DNA of 64,000 nucleotides, taken from NCBI GenBank assembly GCA_902594655.1, contig CACJMW010000004.1, positions 1-64,000 of the forward strand, in the 5' to 3' direction. Of this stretch, positions 39,328 through 50,071 are shown piece by piece (position 1 is the stretch's first letter; each line of letters starts with the position of its first letter). Below the pieces are notes generated by a model. That model did not search any database, was not told the DNA's origin, and saw only the letters and a program-made list of their open reading frames with translations. Source of the stretch: an uncultured Pelagibacteraceae bacterium (GTDB lineage: Bacteria > Pseudomonadota > Alphaproteobacteria > Pelagibacterales > Pelagibacteraceae). The translations under genes were made by a program, and so were the position numbers.

Positions 39328-42300
39328 CTATGCGGCCCATTTTTCAGAAAACGCTTCTGCTTGTTGTAGCACTGTTTGAATAGCCTCTAATTCAAGATCA
39401 GGTGGATATCCATATCTTTTTAATATTCTTTTAACTGCTACACGAATTTTAGCACGCGCCATATCGCTATGATGCCAGTCAATTGTTGCATTAGAATGAA
39501 TAGATTTAAAAAGTTCTTTTGCAATAAGTTTGAGTTTTTCATTACCCATCACTTCAACTGCACTCTCGTTTTCTGATAACGCCTCATAAAAAGCTACTTC
39601 GTCATCTGTTAGGCCGCTCTTTCCTCGTTCTTCGATTTCAGTTCGAATTTGTTTTGCAAGTGCAATTAACTCTTCAATAACCTGTGCTGTTGTTAGAGCA
39701 TTGTTATGATAACGATTAATTGCTTCAGCTAATCTTTTTGAGAAAGCTTTTGTTTTAACAACACGTGAGCTTAGCTTAGATTTAATTTCACCATTGATAA
39801 GTTTTTTTAAGGCCTCGAGAGCTAGATTTTTTTTCTCAATACCTTTCATTTCGTTAAGGAAATCATCAGATAAAATAGATATATCTTGAGACTCTACCCC
39901 TGCTGCTTTTAAAATATCAACAATATCAGTTGAAATTACAGCATTGCTAATAAGTTGTTGAACAGCAAATTCATCTTCTCTAGTCTTTTTCTTTTTACCA
40001 TCGCTTTTTGCTAAAGCAGATCTTATTGCTTGAAAAAAACCAACTTCATCACGTATTTTTTTAGCATCATCACTTGATGCTGCAAGTGCGAATGCTTGAC
40101 TTAGGTTTAATACAGCATCTGAATATCGTCTGTGAATTTGTTTTTTTTCCTCCTCAGACTCAGTTTTTTCTGAAGCTTTTCTCTGTGCCTCCAATATCCA
40201 TTCCATGGCACCAGCAATTACAAATAAACGATCTTTTGCTTCACCTTTTAAACCAGCAACATAATCAAAACCAAAGAACATATCTTTAACAATTTGATAT
40301 TTCTCTAACATTACAGCTACAGCCTCTTCTTGGCTGATACCTGTTTCTTTTTTATCTCTATCAGAATAATCACCCAAAGCATTTTTAAGATTTTGAGCTA
40401 TACCAATATAATCAACTATCAATCCACCTGGTTTATCTTTGAATACTCTATTTACTCTAGCTATTGCTTGCATCAAGCCATGACCTTTCATGGGTTTATC
40501 TATATACATTGTATGCATAGATGGAGCATCAAAACCTGTAAGCCACATATCTCTTACAAGAACTATTTTTAATTCATCATTAGCTTTCTTAGCTCGTTTA
40601 GCTAAAAGATCACGTCGTGCCTTATTACCAATGTGTTGTTGCCAATCTTTAGGGTCTGAAGCAGAACCTGTCATTACAACTTTTATTTTACCTTTATCAT
40701 CATCATCACTATGCCAATCAGGTCGTATAGCAATAATAGCATCATAAAGTGCAATACAGATACGGCGGCTCATGCAGACAACCATTGCCTTACCATCCAT
40801 AGCTTCAACACGAGATTCAAAATGTTTAATTAAATCATCTGCAACTTTTTTTAATCTATCTTCTGCACCAACCAATGCCTCAACACGAGACCATCTTCCC
40901 TTTTTCTTTTCAGCTTCATCAGTATCGCTATCTTCAACAAGTTCTTCGATCTCTGCATCTACTTTAGCAATTTCTTTTTCATCTAATTCAATTCGAGCAA
41001 GTCTACTTTCATAATAAATAGGAACTGTTGCTCCATCTTCGACGCCTCTCTGAATATCATAAACATCAATGTAATCTCCAAATACCGCAGGTGTGTTAAC
41101 ATCTGTCTTTTCAATCGGTGTACCAGTAAATCCAATGAAAGAAGCATTTGGAATAGCATCACGAAGATGTTTTGCAAAACCATAAGAAACTTCACCACTA
41201 TCACTTGCTACTTTTGCTTTAAAACCATATTGGCTTCGATGTGCTTCATCAGCTATAACAACAACGTTTCGTCTGTCTGTAAGTTTTGGGTATTCGCTCT
41301 CACCTTGTTCAGGAGAAAACTTTTGAATTGTAGTAAAAATCACACCTCCTGATGGAACAGAAAGTAGTTTTTTTAAATGTTCTCTATCATTAGCCTGAAC
41401 AGGAGTTTGTCTTATAAGATCTTTACAGCCAGCAAATGTTGAAAATAATTGATCATCTAAATCATTTCGATCTGTTAAAACAACTAGAGTTGGATTAGCC
41501 ATTTTTGGATGAGAAATTACTTCACCTGCATAAAACGCCATTAATAAACTTTTACCTGAACCTTGGGTATGCCAAATAACTCCAACACGATTATCACCAC
41601 TTTCATCTGTTGCTTTAATTGTACATTGAACAGCTTTATGAACGGCGTGGAATTGATGATAGCCAGCTAATTTTTTAATAATACCACTTCCAGTATTCTC
41701 AAATACAATAAAGCCACGTAACAATGATAATAATCGTGACTTATCAAACACACCGTTAATCAAAGTTTCTAATTCAGGAACACCTTTTGATACAATATTC
41801 TCACCATCAACAGTTCGCCATGCCATAAAACGTTCTTCATTTGCAGTAAGTGATCCTATACGTGCCTGCAAACCATCTGATGTAACTAAAAATCCATTTG
41901 TTCTGAACAATCCTTCAATTTCATCTTTATAAGTTTGAAGCTGGTTATAAGCATCTTCTATAGTAGCGTTTTCATCAGCTGGATTTTTAAGTTCAATAAC
42001 AGAAATAGGTAGACCATTAATAAATATTACCACATCAGGTCTTCGGTTTTGCCCACCTTCAATAACGGTGTATTGATTGACTGCCAACCAATCATTGTTT
42101 TCAAAGTTTTCAAAATCAATTAGTTTAGCTTTATCTGTACCGGTACTACCATCTTCACGTTTAATATCGACATCAATACCATCAATAATTAATTGATGAA
42201 TCCTTCTGTTTTCCTCAACAAGAGTTGGTAATTCTGATTGTTGCAGTTTTCTTAAAGCATACTCACATGCATCATTACCGAGATGTGAATTGATTTTTTT

Positions 42301-42468
42301 AAAAGAATTTTTGAAACGGTCAATAAGAATTGATACATCGTATGCTGCACGTTCTGGATTATCACCATCAGGTGATATATCAGGCCCATGTAAAATAGAA
42401 TAACCAAGTTCCTCTAACCATTTTAAGCAAGCTTGCTCAACATGGTCTTCTGTAAATCTTCCATTCAT
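39328..42468 (-). CDS. hsdR: Type I restriction enzyme R subunit
   Basis: '[39 protein letters not shown]' nuclease motif; '[20 protein letters not shown]' Walker A; '[10 protein letters not shown]' DEAH; 'GFTGTPIE'. Confidence 0.95.
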   Translation of the reverse strand: MNGRFTEDHVEQACLKWLEELGYSILHGPDISPDGDNPERAAYDVSILIDRFKNSFKKINSHLGNDACEYALRKLQQSELPTLVEENRRIHQLIIDGIDVDIKREDGSTGTDKAKLIDFENFENNDWLAVNQYTVIEGGQNRRPDVVIFINGLPISVIELKNPADENATIEDAYNQLQTYKDEIEGLFRTNGFLVTSDGLQARIGSLTANEERFMAWRTVDGENIVSKGVPELETLINGVFDKSRLLSLLRGFIVFENTGSGIIKKLAGYHQFHAVHKAVQCTIKATDESGDNRVGVIWHTQGSGKSLLMAFYAGEVISHPKMANPTLVVLTDRNDLDDQLFSTFAGCKDLIRQTPVQANDREHLKKLLSVPSGGVIFTTIQKFSPEQGESEYPKLTDRRNVVVIADEAHRSQYGFKAKVASDSGEVSYGFAKHLRDAIPNASFIGFTGTPIEKTDVNTPAVFGDYIDVYDIQRGVEDGATVPIYYESRLARIELDEKEIAKVDAEIEELVEDSDTDEAEKKKGRWSRVEALVGAEDRLKKVADDLIKHFESRVEAMDGKAMVVCMSRRICIALYDAIIAIRPDWHSDDDDKGKIKVVMTGSASDPKDWQQHIGNKARRDLLAKRAKKANDELKIVLVRDMWLTGFDAPSMHTMYIDKPMKGHGLMQAIARVNRVFKDKPGGLIVDYIGIAQNLKNALGDYSDRDKKETGISQEEAVAVMLEKYQIVKDMFFGFDYVAGLKGEAKDRLFVIAGAMEWILEAQRKASEKTESEEEKKQIHRRYSDAVLNLSQAFALAASSDDAKKIRDEVGFFQAIRSALAKSDGKKKKTREDEFAVQQLISNAVISTDIVDILKAAGVESQDISILSDDFLNEMKGIEKKNLALEALKKLINGEIKSKLSSRVVKTKAFSKRLAEAINRYHNNALTTAQVIEELIALAKQIRTEIEERGKSGLTDDEVAFYEALSENESAVEVMGNEKLKLIAKELFKSIHSNATIDWHHSDMARAKIRVAVKRILKRYGYPPDLELEAIQTVLQQAEAFSEKWAA

Positions 42469-43808
42469 ATAGATGCCTCCACTTCACGCTCAGCATCTTT
42501 CACACGGATTTCACCAGACATAAGTTTTGGGAGTAGGAAGTCGCGTAATTCAGCTAGCCTTTGGTTCTCTTTTAAAGAGCTAAATATTCTTTCAAATATA
42601 GGATAAGACAATGAACCAAATTTAGCCATTAAACTTAACGGTGGCATAATTGTTGGAGTTGTCTTTATTCCATCCGTCGATAGATTTACCTGCACACCAC
42701 TATTTGCTCGTTTCCTTATTTCATTAAGAAATGTTTTATTGTTGGTAAGACAATAAATATATGGATAATTTGTAATTTCTTTTTTAGCTTTAATGAGACC
42801 AACACGTTGATTTACCAAAAAATTGACATTTTGTTCATAGAATAAAGCAGTATGACCCAATAGCCTTACATTGTCTTTCATATCAGTCATACTCATTAGA
42901 ACATCGCCTGTTTCTAAAATATATTTCTTCATTTTTTGGGAAGCGTCAGAAATTAAATAATCTGTCTTGTAGCTATCATTAAATCCTCCGCCGACTTTAA
43001 TGTGACCCATTTTGAAGATAGCAAAATTCGTTTTAAAATCTTTTGATATTTCTTTGCTTTTAAATGCATAGCCATTTTTGAATTCTATTAAATCTTCAAA
43101 CTTTGATGCTTTCCATCCTGCCGGCAAACCATTATCACCAAATGAACTTGGAAAAAGTGTGGCAGTCTCAGCATTCATATGGGCAGGTGCATTACCAGCG
43201 GCCTTAGCATGAACAGGGTCAAAATCCACAAACCAGCTTTTGAAGATCGTCCGTGCCATCTCCTCTAACGTTTCATTCATTCGGCGGTTGTTATCAATCT
43301 TGTCGTCGAGTGCACCTAAGACTGATGAAATGGCCTTTTGCTCTGTGAAAGATGGAAGTGCAACCTTAACATTTCCTAAGACTGATTGGCTTAAGTTAAA
43401 AATAGCCGTTCCAGTGGCAATTCTAACGAATTCTTCTTTATACTTTGGTGAGCGCAGCAAGTAGTTCATATAATGGCAATCCACAACTGAATGGTCTTTT
43501 ATGCGATATCTAATAATGAAACCGCTAAAAATCATTTTGTTCTTTAAATCCCAAACCATTGCCACTTGACCAGCACCTGCGGCTTTCACAGAAGATCTTG
43601 CGAACATTATATCTCCGTCGAGTAGGAATAACTTTTCGGGCGACCTCAGTACGTTTTTCTTCAAGCTTTCTAAATTGGAGAGCGAAACGTAACGACCTGA
43701 ATACAATTGTTTATTATTGATAATTGGATAACCATCGCCATAATCTTTAAGTGAAAAATTTGCACCGTTTTTAAATTCACCAATTTCGCTTAACGTAACT
43801 TCAGTCAT
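42465..43808 (-). CDS. hsdS: Type I restriction-modification specificity subunit (start refined to 43808)
   Basis: Two TRD/conserved-region repeats '[49 protein letters not shown]'; ATG overlaps the hsdM stop. Confidence 0.92.
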   Translation of the reverse strand: MTEVTLSEIGEFKNGANFSLKDYGDGYPIINNKQLYSGRYVSLSNLESLKKNVLRSPEKLFLLDGDIMFARSSVKAAGAGQVAMVWDLKNKMIFSGFIIRYRIKDHSVVDCHYMNYLLRSPKYKEEFVRIATGTAIFNLSQSVLGNVKVALPSFTEQKAISSVLGALDDKIDNNRRMNETLEEMARTIFKSWFVDFDPVHAKAAGNAPAHMNAETATLFPSSFGDNGLPAGWKASKFEDLIEFKNGYAFKSKEISKDFKTNFAIFKMGHIKVGGGFNDSYKTDYLISDASQKMKKYILETGDVLMSMTDMKDNVRLLGHTALFYEQNVNFLVNQRVGLIKAKKEITNYPYIYCLTNNKTFLNEIRKRANSGVQVNLSTDGIKTTPTIMPPLSLMAKFGSLSYPIFERIFSSLKENQRLAELRDFLLPKLMSGEIRVKDAEREVEASI

Positions 43809-45381
43809 GATCAAAACCAGAGATATGCTTAAGAATTTTGTTTTTGATTTCTTCACCTTCTTCAAATTGATCAGTCAGTTTTGCTCTCAACGCATCAAAC
43901 TTCTCTTCAAAAGGTACGCCATCATCTAGCTCATCTTCAGCACCAACAAAACGGCCAGGTGTCAAAACAAAGCCATGTGTTTTAATGTCTTCCAAACTGG
44001 CGGAATAACAGAAGCCAGAATCGTTTTCATATTCGCCGCAGCGAGCCACTGCGTGTTCTTCACCGCGCCATGCGTGATAGGTGTCGGATATTTTTAATAT
44101 ATCTTCAGCACTAAAATCTCGTAATACGCGATCAGTCATCGTCCCTAGTTTTCGAGCATCAATAAACAGCACTTCGCCTTTACGGTTTCTAAAACCTTCC
44201 ATGTTTTTATTTTTTGCAAAAAACCAAAGGCAACATGGAATGGTTACGCCGTAAAATAAGTTTCCTGGTAGAGAAACCATGCAATCAACCAAATCATTTT
44301 CAATAAGACTTTTACGAACATCACCTTCACCTTTTGAGTTTGAAGACATTGAACCATTAGCAAGAACTACACCTGCAGTACCATTTGGTGCTAAGTGATG
44401 AACAATATGCTGAAGCCAAGCATAATTAGCATTGCCAACAGGAGGTACTCCATATTTCCAACGTACGTCTTCACGTAATCTGTCACCACCCCAATCACTA
44501 ATATTAAAAGGTGGGTTTGCTAAGATAAAGTCTGCTTTTAAATCAGGTAACTCATCTTTATGAAAACTACCTTCATTATTCCATTTAATATCTGCATCAA
44601 TACCACGAACTGCCATATTCATTTTAGCTAGTCGCCATGTAGTATTATTCATCTCTTGTCCGTAGACACGAATATCACCAATTCTTCCACCATGTTCTCT
44701 TACAAATTTTTCAGATTGAACAAACATTCCACCTGAACCACAGCAAGGATCATAAACTCGACCTTTATAGGGTTCTAACATTTCAGTTAAAACTCTTACA
44801 ATTGAACGAGGGGTAAAATATTCACCTCCACGTTTTCCTTCAGCACCAGCAAAACCACCTAAAAAATATTCATAAACACGGCCTAATATATCTTTTGATT
44901 TATCATCCTCTTCATTCATACCGATGGTACTAATAAGATCTATCAGTTCACCTAACATGGTTTTGTTTAGAGCTTCACGAGCGTAGTTTATTGGCAGCAC
45001 ACCTTTTAGACTTGCGTTTGATCTTTCAATTGCAAGCATAGCATCATCTACCAATTTACCTATTGTTGGTTTTTTTGCATTATCCTTTAGATGAGACCAA
45101 CGTGCTTCTTTAGGTACCCAAAAAGTTCGTTCTGCTAAATATTCATCAGCATCTTCCTCATCTGCATCTTTATCTGCTTTTAATTTTTCATAAACTGAAG
45201 TGAAAGCATCAGAAATATACTTTAAAAAAATAAGTCCAAGTGCAACGTGTTTATACTCACTGGCATCCATGCTACCACGTAGCTTATCAGCAGCTAAAAA
45301 TAGTTTTGCCTCAAATCCTAAACTAGCACCTTGTTGATTATTACTCTCTTTAGTTTTTTTCTTTTTTTTCTTTCTTGGCAT
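43801..45381 (-). CDS. hsdM: Type I restriction-modification methyltransferase subunit
   Basis: '[41 protein letters not shown]', 'FILANPPFN' N6-MTase motif IV. Confidence 0.96.
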   Translation of the reverse strand: MPRKKKKKKTKESNNQQGASLGFEAKLFLAADKLRGSMDASEYKHVALGLIFLKYISDAFTSVYEKLKADKDADEEDADEYLAERTFWVPKEARWSHLKDNAKKPTIGKLVDDAMLAIERSNASLKGVLPINYAREALNKTMLGELIDLISTIGMNEEDDKSKDILGRVYEYFLGGFAGAEGKRGGEYFTPRSIVRVLTEMLEPYKGRVYDPCCGSGGMFVQSEKFVREHGGRIGDIRVYGQEMNNTTWRLAKMNMAVRGIDADIKWNNEGSFHKDELPDLKADFILANPPFNISDWGGDRLREDVRWKYGVPPVGNANYAWLQHIVHHLAPNGTAGVVLANGSMSSNSKGEGDVRKSLIENDLVDCMVSLPGNLFYGVTIPCCLWFFAKNKNMEGFRNRKGEVLFIDARKLGTMTDRVLRDFSAEDILKISDTYHAWRGEEHAVARCGEYENDSGFCYSASLEDIKTHGFVLTPGRFVGAEDELDDGVPFEEKFDALRAKLTDQFEEGEEIKNKILKHISGFDHD

Positions 45382-45411
45382 TGAGTTTCAAGATTAACAA
45401 ATTTAAATAAC

Positions 45412-45435
45412 AAGTGAAGTCTTTTTGAAGTCTTT
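45412..45435 (+). repeat. Right inner direct repeat of putative island
   Basis: AAGTGAAGTCTTTTTGAAGTCTTT, 30 bp upstream of the hsdM start. Confidence 0.85.
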
Positions 45436-45478
45436 TTAAATTAAGTTTATAGACGGGAGTCAATTCGTTAAGTAATAT

Positions 45479-45511
45479 CAAAGTTAATGAAAGGAAAAAA
45501 CATTAACTTTG
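45479..45511. terminator. 11-bp stem inverted repeat abutting the right outer repeat
   Basis: CAAAGTTAATG-AAAGGAAAAAA-CATTAACTTTG. Confidence 0.55.
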
Positions 45512-45512
45512 T

Positions 45513-45535
45513 TGATTTGTAATCAATAGGTCCGC
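45513..45535 (+). repeat. Right outer direct repeat of putative island (attR-like)
   Basis: TGATTTGTAATCAATAGGTCCGC, identical to 38551..38573. Confidence 0.85.
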
Positions 45536-45541
45536 TATCCA

Positions 45542-46138
45542 TCAATAAAATAACAACCAAAGACCTACAAAAAATAGTAAAGTTCCGCCTAATTTATTAA
45601 GAGTGTTTATATACTTATTAATTATTATTTCTCTAAATTTGCCAAATATAACTGCATACATTCCATCAAATATTGCACCTACTATCATAAATAAAATTCC
45701 AAAATAAATTATCTGACTTCCAATTGGTTGATTAATATCAATGAACTGAGGAATGAATGCCCCAAGAAATAAAAAAGCTTTAGGATTAGACAAGATAACT
45801 ATTAATCCTTGTAGTATAAATTTTTTATCAAATTTATTTAACTTTTCTGAATTATCTGACAGAGTTTTTGAAGTAAAACTTAAATATCCTAATGTCATTA
45901 AGTAAACTGCACCAATTATTCTAAAAACTTTTATTACATCCTCTAAAAAGGGAGATATTACTTTAAATCCTAAAGCTAAAAGAAAAATTAATATAATTAA
46001 ACCTATTTGAGTTCCAACTACATTTAAAATTCCAGCTCTCATTCCAGATTTTAATGAGTTTGCAATTATTAAACTTACAGTTGGACCTGGTACTATAACA
46101 ACTAAGAAACTTGCAATTAAAAAATATATTATTTCCAT
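45542..46138 (-). CDS. LysE-family transporter
   Basis: 'VVIVPGPTVSLIIANSLKSGMRAGILNVVGTQIG', 'NPKAFLFLGAFIPQF'. Confidence 0.88.
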   Translation of the reverse strand: MEIIYFLIASFLVVIVPGPTVSLIIANSLKSGMRAGILNVVGTQIGLIILIFLLALGFKVISPFLEDVIKVFRIIGAVYLMTLGYLSFTSKTLSDNSEKLNKFDKKFILQGLIVILSNPKAFLFLGAFIPQFIDINQPIGSQIIYFGILFMIVGAIFDGMYAVIFGKFREIIINKYINTLNKLGGTLLFFVGLWLLFY

Positions 46139-46175
46139 TGAATGTGTTTTTGATTGAAATTATAGTATTTACATC

Positions 46176-47327
46176 ATGGGTCTTCACTTTTCACAAGAAG
46201 AATTTAAATCAAGAAAATCTAAAGTTTTAAATTCAATGAAAGAGCAAAATATAGATGCTCTTTTAATGTTTAGACAAGAATCTATGTATTGGCTAACTGG
46301 TTATGACACTTTTGGTTATGTGTTTTTTCAAACTTTAATTTTGGATCAAAAAGGAAATACAATTCTATTAACTAGAGCGCCAGATCTAAGACAAGCACAA
46401 AATACTTCTAATATTGAAGATATTAGAATTTGGGTTGATAAAGATGGCTCTAATCCAACTCATGATCTTAAAGTTATTTTAGATGAACTTAATCTTAAAG
46501 GAAAAAAATTAGGAGTTGAGTATGAAGCTTACGGTTTAACTGGAAGAAATGCCTTAAGACTCAATAAATCTTTAGATAATTATTGTTCTATTGAAGATAA
46601 ATCAGATCTCATTACAAAATTAAGAGTTGTTAAGTCAAAAGAAGAAATTGTTTATGTAAAAAAGGCTGCCGAACTTGCTGACAAAGCTTTAGATGAAGTT
46701 TGGAGGCATGCAAAAGTAGGTGTAAGTGAGTCAAAAATATTAGCTGAAATGAATAGAGTAATATTTGAAGGTGGCGGAGATTATCCTGCTAATGAATTTA
46801 TTATTGGTTCAGGAAAGAACGCCCTACTCTGTCGTTATCAAGCAGAAAAACAAATTTTAAAAAATCCAGATCAATTAACTATTGAGTGGGCTGGCACCTA
46901 TAGACACTATCATTCTGCAATGTTTAGAACAATTCCGATTGGTAAAGCTGATCCTGAGCATTATAAAATGCACGAAGCTTGTATTGAAGCATTAAAAAAT
47001 TGTGAAAGTAAATTAAAGCCTGGAAATAAAATTGGTGAAGTGTTTGATATTCACGCAAAAACATTTGATGACCTTGGTTACAATAAAGCAAGAATGAATG
47101 CTTGTGGTTATTCTTTAGGAACTACTTTTTCCCCAAATTGGATGGACGTCCCAATGTTATACACAGGTAATCCGTATGTTATAGAACCGGGCAATGTTTA
47201 TTTTTTGCACATGATATTGATGGATTCAGAAAATCAGCTCGCAATGAACCTCGGTGAAACTTACCTTGTAACAAAACAAGGTAATGAAAGATTAGGTAAA
47301 CAAAAATTAGATTTAGTTGTTCTTTAG
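46176..47327 (+). CDS. M24-fold hydrolase, creatinase / ectoine-hydrolase-like
   Basis: Creatinase N-terminal domain 'EQNIDALLMFRQESMYWLTGYDTFGYVFFQTLIL' plus pita-bread domain 'KSKEEIVYVKKAAELADKALDEVWRHAKVGVSES'. Confidence 0.82.
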   Translation: MGLHFSQEEFKSRKSKVLNSMKEQNIDALLMFRQESMYWLTGYDTFGYVFFQTLILDQKGNTILLTRAPDLRQAQNTSNIEDIRIWVDKDGSNPTHDLKVILDELNLKGKKLGVEYEAYGLTGRNALRLNKSLDNYCSIEDKSDLITKLRVVKSKEEIVYVKKAAELADKALDEVWRHAKVGVSESKILAEMNRVIFEGGGDYPANEFIIGSGKNALLCRYQAEKQILKNPDQLTIEWAGTYRHYHSAMFRTIPIGKADPEHYKMHEACIEALKNCESKLKPGNKIGEVFDIHAKTFDDLGYNKARMNACGYSLGTTFSPNWMDVPMLYTGNPYVIEPGNVYFLHMILMDSENQLAMNLGETYLVTKQGNERLGKQKLDLVVL

Positions 47328-47510
47328 CTACTTATTTTGAACTGCACAAATATCTTTTATTACTGGAACATTTGCACAATCTCCACATTTAGTAACCTGT
47401 ACTAAACAACCATCATCCATAACTTTTACATCAACAACTCGATCACACTTAGAGCAAGTTGATGCAATTGTTAAACCACATTTTTTACAATTATACGTTT
47501 GTGTATCCAT
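47328..47510 (-). CDS. Small Cys-rich (zinc-ribbon/rubredoxin-like) protein, 60 aa
   Basis: Eight Cys including CKKC, CSKC and CGDC motifs. Confidence 0.7.
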   Translation of the reverse strand: MDTQTYNCKKCGLTIASTCSKCDRVVDVKVMDDGCLVQVTKCGDCANVPVIKDICAVQNK

Positions 47511-47555
47511 AGGAAATAAATAATAATTTGATAATTTAATTCAAGAATTTTTAGT

Positions 47556-47574
47556 TTGAATGATAATCATTCTC
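47556..47574. promoter_or_regulatory. Fur-box-like palindrome 1
   Basis: TTGAATGATAATCATTCTC; perfect 7-1-7 palindrome GAATGAT-A-ATCATTC. Confidence 0.65.
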
Positions 47575-47605
47575 AAAAAAAAAAATTTTTTATTGGAAAA
47601 AAAAT

Positions 47606-47624
47606 AATAATGATAATCATTATC
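47606..47624. promoter_or_regulatory. Fur-box-like palindrome 2
   Basis: AATAATGATAATCATTATC, one mismatch from the classic 19-bp Fur box GATAATGATAATCATTATC. Confidence 0.8.
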
Positions 47625-47632
47625 AAAATTTT

Positions 47633-48091
47633 TTATCTCATATCACAAGTAAAAAAGGAAATTTCTTTACCTTGATTCGGTGTATCAATATTTGTTGTAA
47701 TTTCATGAAGCATCTCACCTGTGGATTTATTAATAAAAACAGATTCAGAATACTTTTCATCATTTGTTAAAACTCGAAGTAAAATTGTATTATCTTTTAA
47801 AATTTGAGTATCATAAATTGCACCATTTGGAGCATTAGTGAAAAATTCAGATAGACCACTTATATTTAGCTCTTGAGATTTGATTGCTTTAATATTTATT
47901 TTTCTTTCTTTATTGTCATTAATTTGGTCTGCAGTAAATTCTTTGTAATCATAAATCTCATTTTTTAAAATCTGTTTATCAAGTTTACAATTTGAGCTTT
48001 TGCTATAGTCGATTGTAACATTTAAGAATGCTGCATTAGCGTTTAAATTTAAAAATAAGAAAATTAAAATTATAAAAAATATATTTTTCAT
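47633..48091 (-). CDS. Secreted hypothetical protein
   Basis: Signal peptide 'MKNIFFIILIFLFLNLNANAAF'; no family recognised. Confidence 0.65.
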   Translation of the reverse strand: MKNIFFIILIFLFLNLNANAAFLNVTIDYSKSSNCKLDKQILKNEIYDYKEFTADQINDNKERKINIKAIKSQELNISGLSEFFTNAPNGAIYDTQILKDNTILLRVLTNDEKYSESVFINKSTGEMLHEITTNIDTPNQGKEISFFTCDMR

Positions 48092-48154
48092 TTATAGACA
48101 TTATTTAACAAATTCATTTTTAAATCAATGTGTTACTATGTATAACTACAAAGT

Positions 48155-48556
48155 ATGATAAAAAAGGGAAAAGATTATAAAGCAATGGTTCTATCTTGTA
48201 TTGATCCAAGGTTTCAGCCAAAAGTCTTTAACTATCTAAAAAAGAAAAAACTTACTGGAAAGTATAGTTCATTTACTATTGCTGGAGCTGCTATTGGAGT
48301 TACTTCAGGCAAGTTTAAAAAGTGGCATTTAACATTTTGGCAAAACCTAGAAACTTCTATCAGATTACATAAAATTAAAAAGTTAATTGTACTTAATCAT
48401 CAAGACTGTGGTGCCGCAAAAATTATTATGGGAAAAAAACCATTTAATTTAAATATAGAGAAAAAAGTCCATGAAAAATCTTTTAAGTTGCTCAAACAAC
48501 AACTTAAGAAAAGATTTCCGAAAATCAAAATTGAAACAAAAATAATGTCTTTATAA
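48155..48556 (+). CDS. Divergent beta-carbonic-anhydrase-like protein
   Basis: CxDxR 'SCIDPRFQ', 'IAGAAIGV', HxxC 'NHQDCGAAK'. Confidence 0.65.
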   Translation: MIKKGKDYKAMVLSCIDPRFQPKVFNYLKKKKLTGKYSSFTIAGAAIGVTSGKFKKWHLTFWQNLETSIRLHKIKKLIVLNHQDCGAAKIIMGKKPFNLNIEKKVHEKSFKLLKQQLKKRFPKIKIETKIMSL

Positions 48557-48561
48557 TATTA

Positions 48562-48762
48562 TTATTTATTTACTTGTTCATTTACGTAGTCTACACAAAT
48601 TTTTTCAGCTTCTTCTCTAGATAAATCAGGATTTAATTTTTTTTGACCCATTAAACAAGCTTGAATACTTTTGCTGAGATTAAATGAACTATATTTATCC
48701 TTAGCTATATATAAAAGTGCAAGCGCAACTATTATAAAAATTATAGATTTATATTTTTTCAT
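48562..48762 (-). CDS. Small membrane-anchored hypothetical protein
   Basis: N-terminal TM, adjacent to the next gene on the same strand. Confidence 0.5.
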   Translation of the reverse strand: MKKYKSIIFIIVALALLYIAKDKYSSFNLSKSIQACLMGQKKLNPDLSREEAEKICVDYVNEQVNK

Positions 48763-50066
48763 TAAATTTCTGTTCTAGCTCTTAATCTCTCATAAAATAA
48801 GCGAGTGTAAACCCCTATATTTAATAATATGTCAGTTGGTAGCTTTGTTGGTTTTGCTCTATCTTCAATTATACCAATTTTATCAGAATCTTGATTTGAT
48901 GCCATTAAAGCTATTTGCTCTCCAAAAAAGGTTCCTGTTCCAATTCCAGATCCATTGTAGCATCCAGCCACAAAAACATTGTCATTAATTTTTTCAAAAA
49001 TTTGAGATCCATTTCTACTTCTACAAACTACACCCGACCAAGTGTTTTCAATTATATTGTTTGGTAAACCTGGAAATCTTTTATTTATACCCTTTAGGTG
49101 AATCTTTTTTCTAGTTTCTAGATGTGCACTAGAAAAATTATTTGGATTACTTAAATCAGCAGTATTTCTTATTAATATTCTTCTATCTTTTGTCATTCTT
49201 ATTGTGGCTCCCATTGGTCTAATTGGTAATACACCCCACTCCTTTGGGCTTCCTATGCTTTCATATTCATTATTACTTAGTGGTCTTGTTAGACTTGCCG
49301 TCAGTGTTAAAGGAAAACTATAATTTTTTTTGACATTTAGAGATTTTAAAAAACCATTTGTACAAAATATTATTTTTTTCGTCGAGATTGTGTAATTTTT
49401 AAAAATACAATTAATTTTATCAGAATTTATTTCCCATTTTTCTAAGTGAGTATTTTCAAATAATTCAACATTCTCGGGCAATGTATCAACCATCGCCCTA
49501 ACTAATTTTCCAGGATTCAATAATATTCCTCCAGACGTGTAAACGCCCACATTATAAAATGAAGTTCCTAATTTTTCCTGAAGATTATTTTTGTATAAAA
49601 TTTTATTATCGAAGTTAAGAGATGATAATAGATTGCTAAATTTTATAGCTAATTTTTCATCAGATATTTGGGATGAGGCAAAGTATTTTCCACACGAATT
49701 CCATTCGCAGTTAACTTGATATTCTTTAACAAATCTTTCGACTGAATTTATGCCTTCTTGGTAAATTTTAATTTTTTTTTTATAATTTTCAATATCACTA
49801 CTAGATGTAAATCCATCGTTTAATGTTGTATCAACTAAATAACCAGAATTTCTCGCGCTTGAACCCTCTCCTGCTAACTGTGAGTCAATTAAAACTACTT
49901 TTGATGATTTTAAATTATTTGCCAGTTGTCTTGCGGCTGATAACCCTGTGTATCCTGCTCCAACAATTAAATAATCACATATTAAATTTTTATTTAATTG
50001 TTTAATATTAGTTCGTTTAGGTAAACTATTGATCCATCCACAATTTGGATCATTTAAAACAGACAT
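48762..50066 (-). CDS. FAD-dependent amino-acid/amine oxidoreductase (DAO family, PuuB-like)
   Basis: 'CDYLIVGAGYTGLSAARQLA', 'GEGSSARNSGYL', 'GVVCRSRNGSQIFEKINDNVFVAGCYNGSGIGTGTFFGEQIA'. Confidence 0.85.
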   Translation of the reverse strand: MSVLNDPNCGWINSLPKRTNIKQLNKNLICDYLIVGAGYTGLSAARQLANNLKSSKVVLIDSQLAGEGSSARNSGYLVDTTLNDGFTSSSDIENYKKKIKIYQEGINSVERFVKEYQVNCEWNSCGKYFASSQISDEKLAIKFSNLLSSLNFDNKILYKNNLQEKLGTSFYNVGVYTSGGILLNPGKLVRAMVDTLPENVELFENTHLEKWEINSDKINCIFKNYTISTKKIIFCTNGFLKSLNVKKNYSFPLTLTASLTRPLSNNEYESIGSPKEWGVLPIRPMGATIRMTKDRRILIRNTADLSNPNNFSSAHLETRKKIHLKGINKRFPGLPNNIIENTWSGVVCRSRNGSQIFEKINDNVFVAGCYNGSGIGTGTFFGEQIALMASNQDSDKIGIIEDRAKPTKLPTDILLNIGVYTRLFYERLRARTEI

Positions 50067-50071
50067 TAAAT

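Larger units (their letters stand above)
38551..45535. mobile_element. Putative ~7 kb genomic island carrying a type I RM system, bounded by tRNA-derived direct repeats
   Basis: Nested pairs of direct repeats (23 bp outer, 24 bp inner) around hsdMSR plus a hypothetical; no integrase seen. Confidence 0.65.

Noticed and set aside
43801-43865. hsdS start at 43865 as given in the ORF track
   Set aside because: The extra N-terminus ([19 protein letters not shown]) is within hsdM coding sequence; the ATG at 43808 overlapping the hsdM stop gives a standard HsdS N-terminus.
45479-45511. Hairpin next to the right outer repeat as an attachment-site element
   Set aside because: Not kept as a separate finding: it could simply be a terminator; no matching structure at the left end.
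38551-45535. Hidden integrase/transposase within the RM island
   Set aside because: All ORFs over 60 codons are hsdR, hsdS, hsdM or the 184-aa unknown; none shows recombinase motifs.
45963-46187. Alternative 74-aa ORF overlapping the LysE start
   Set aside because: Same strand, different frame over a clear LysE gene; Asn/Ser-rich shadow translation.
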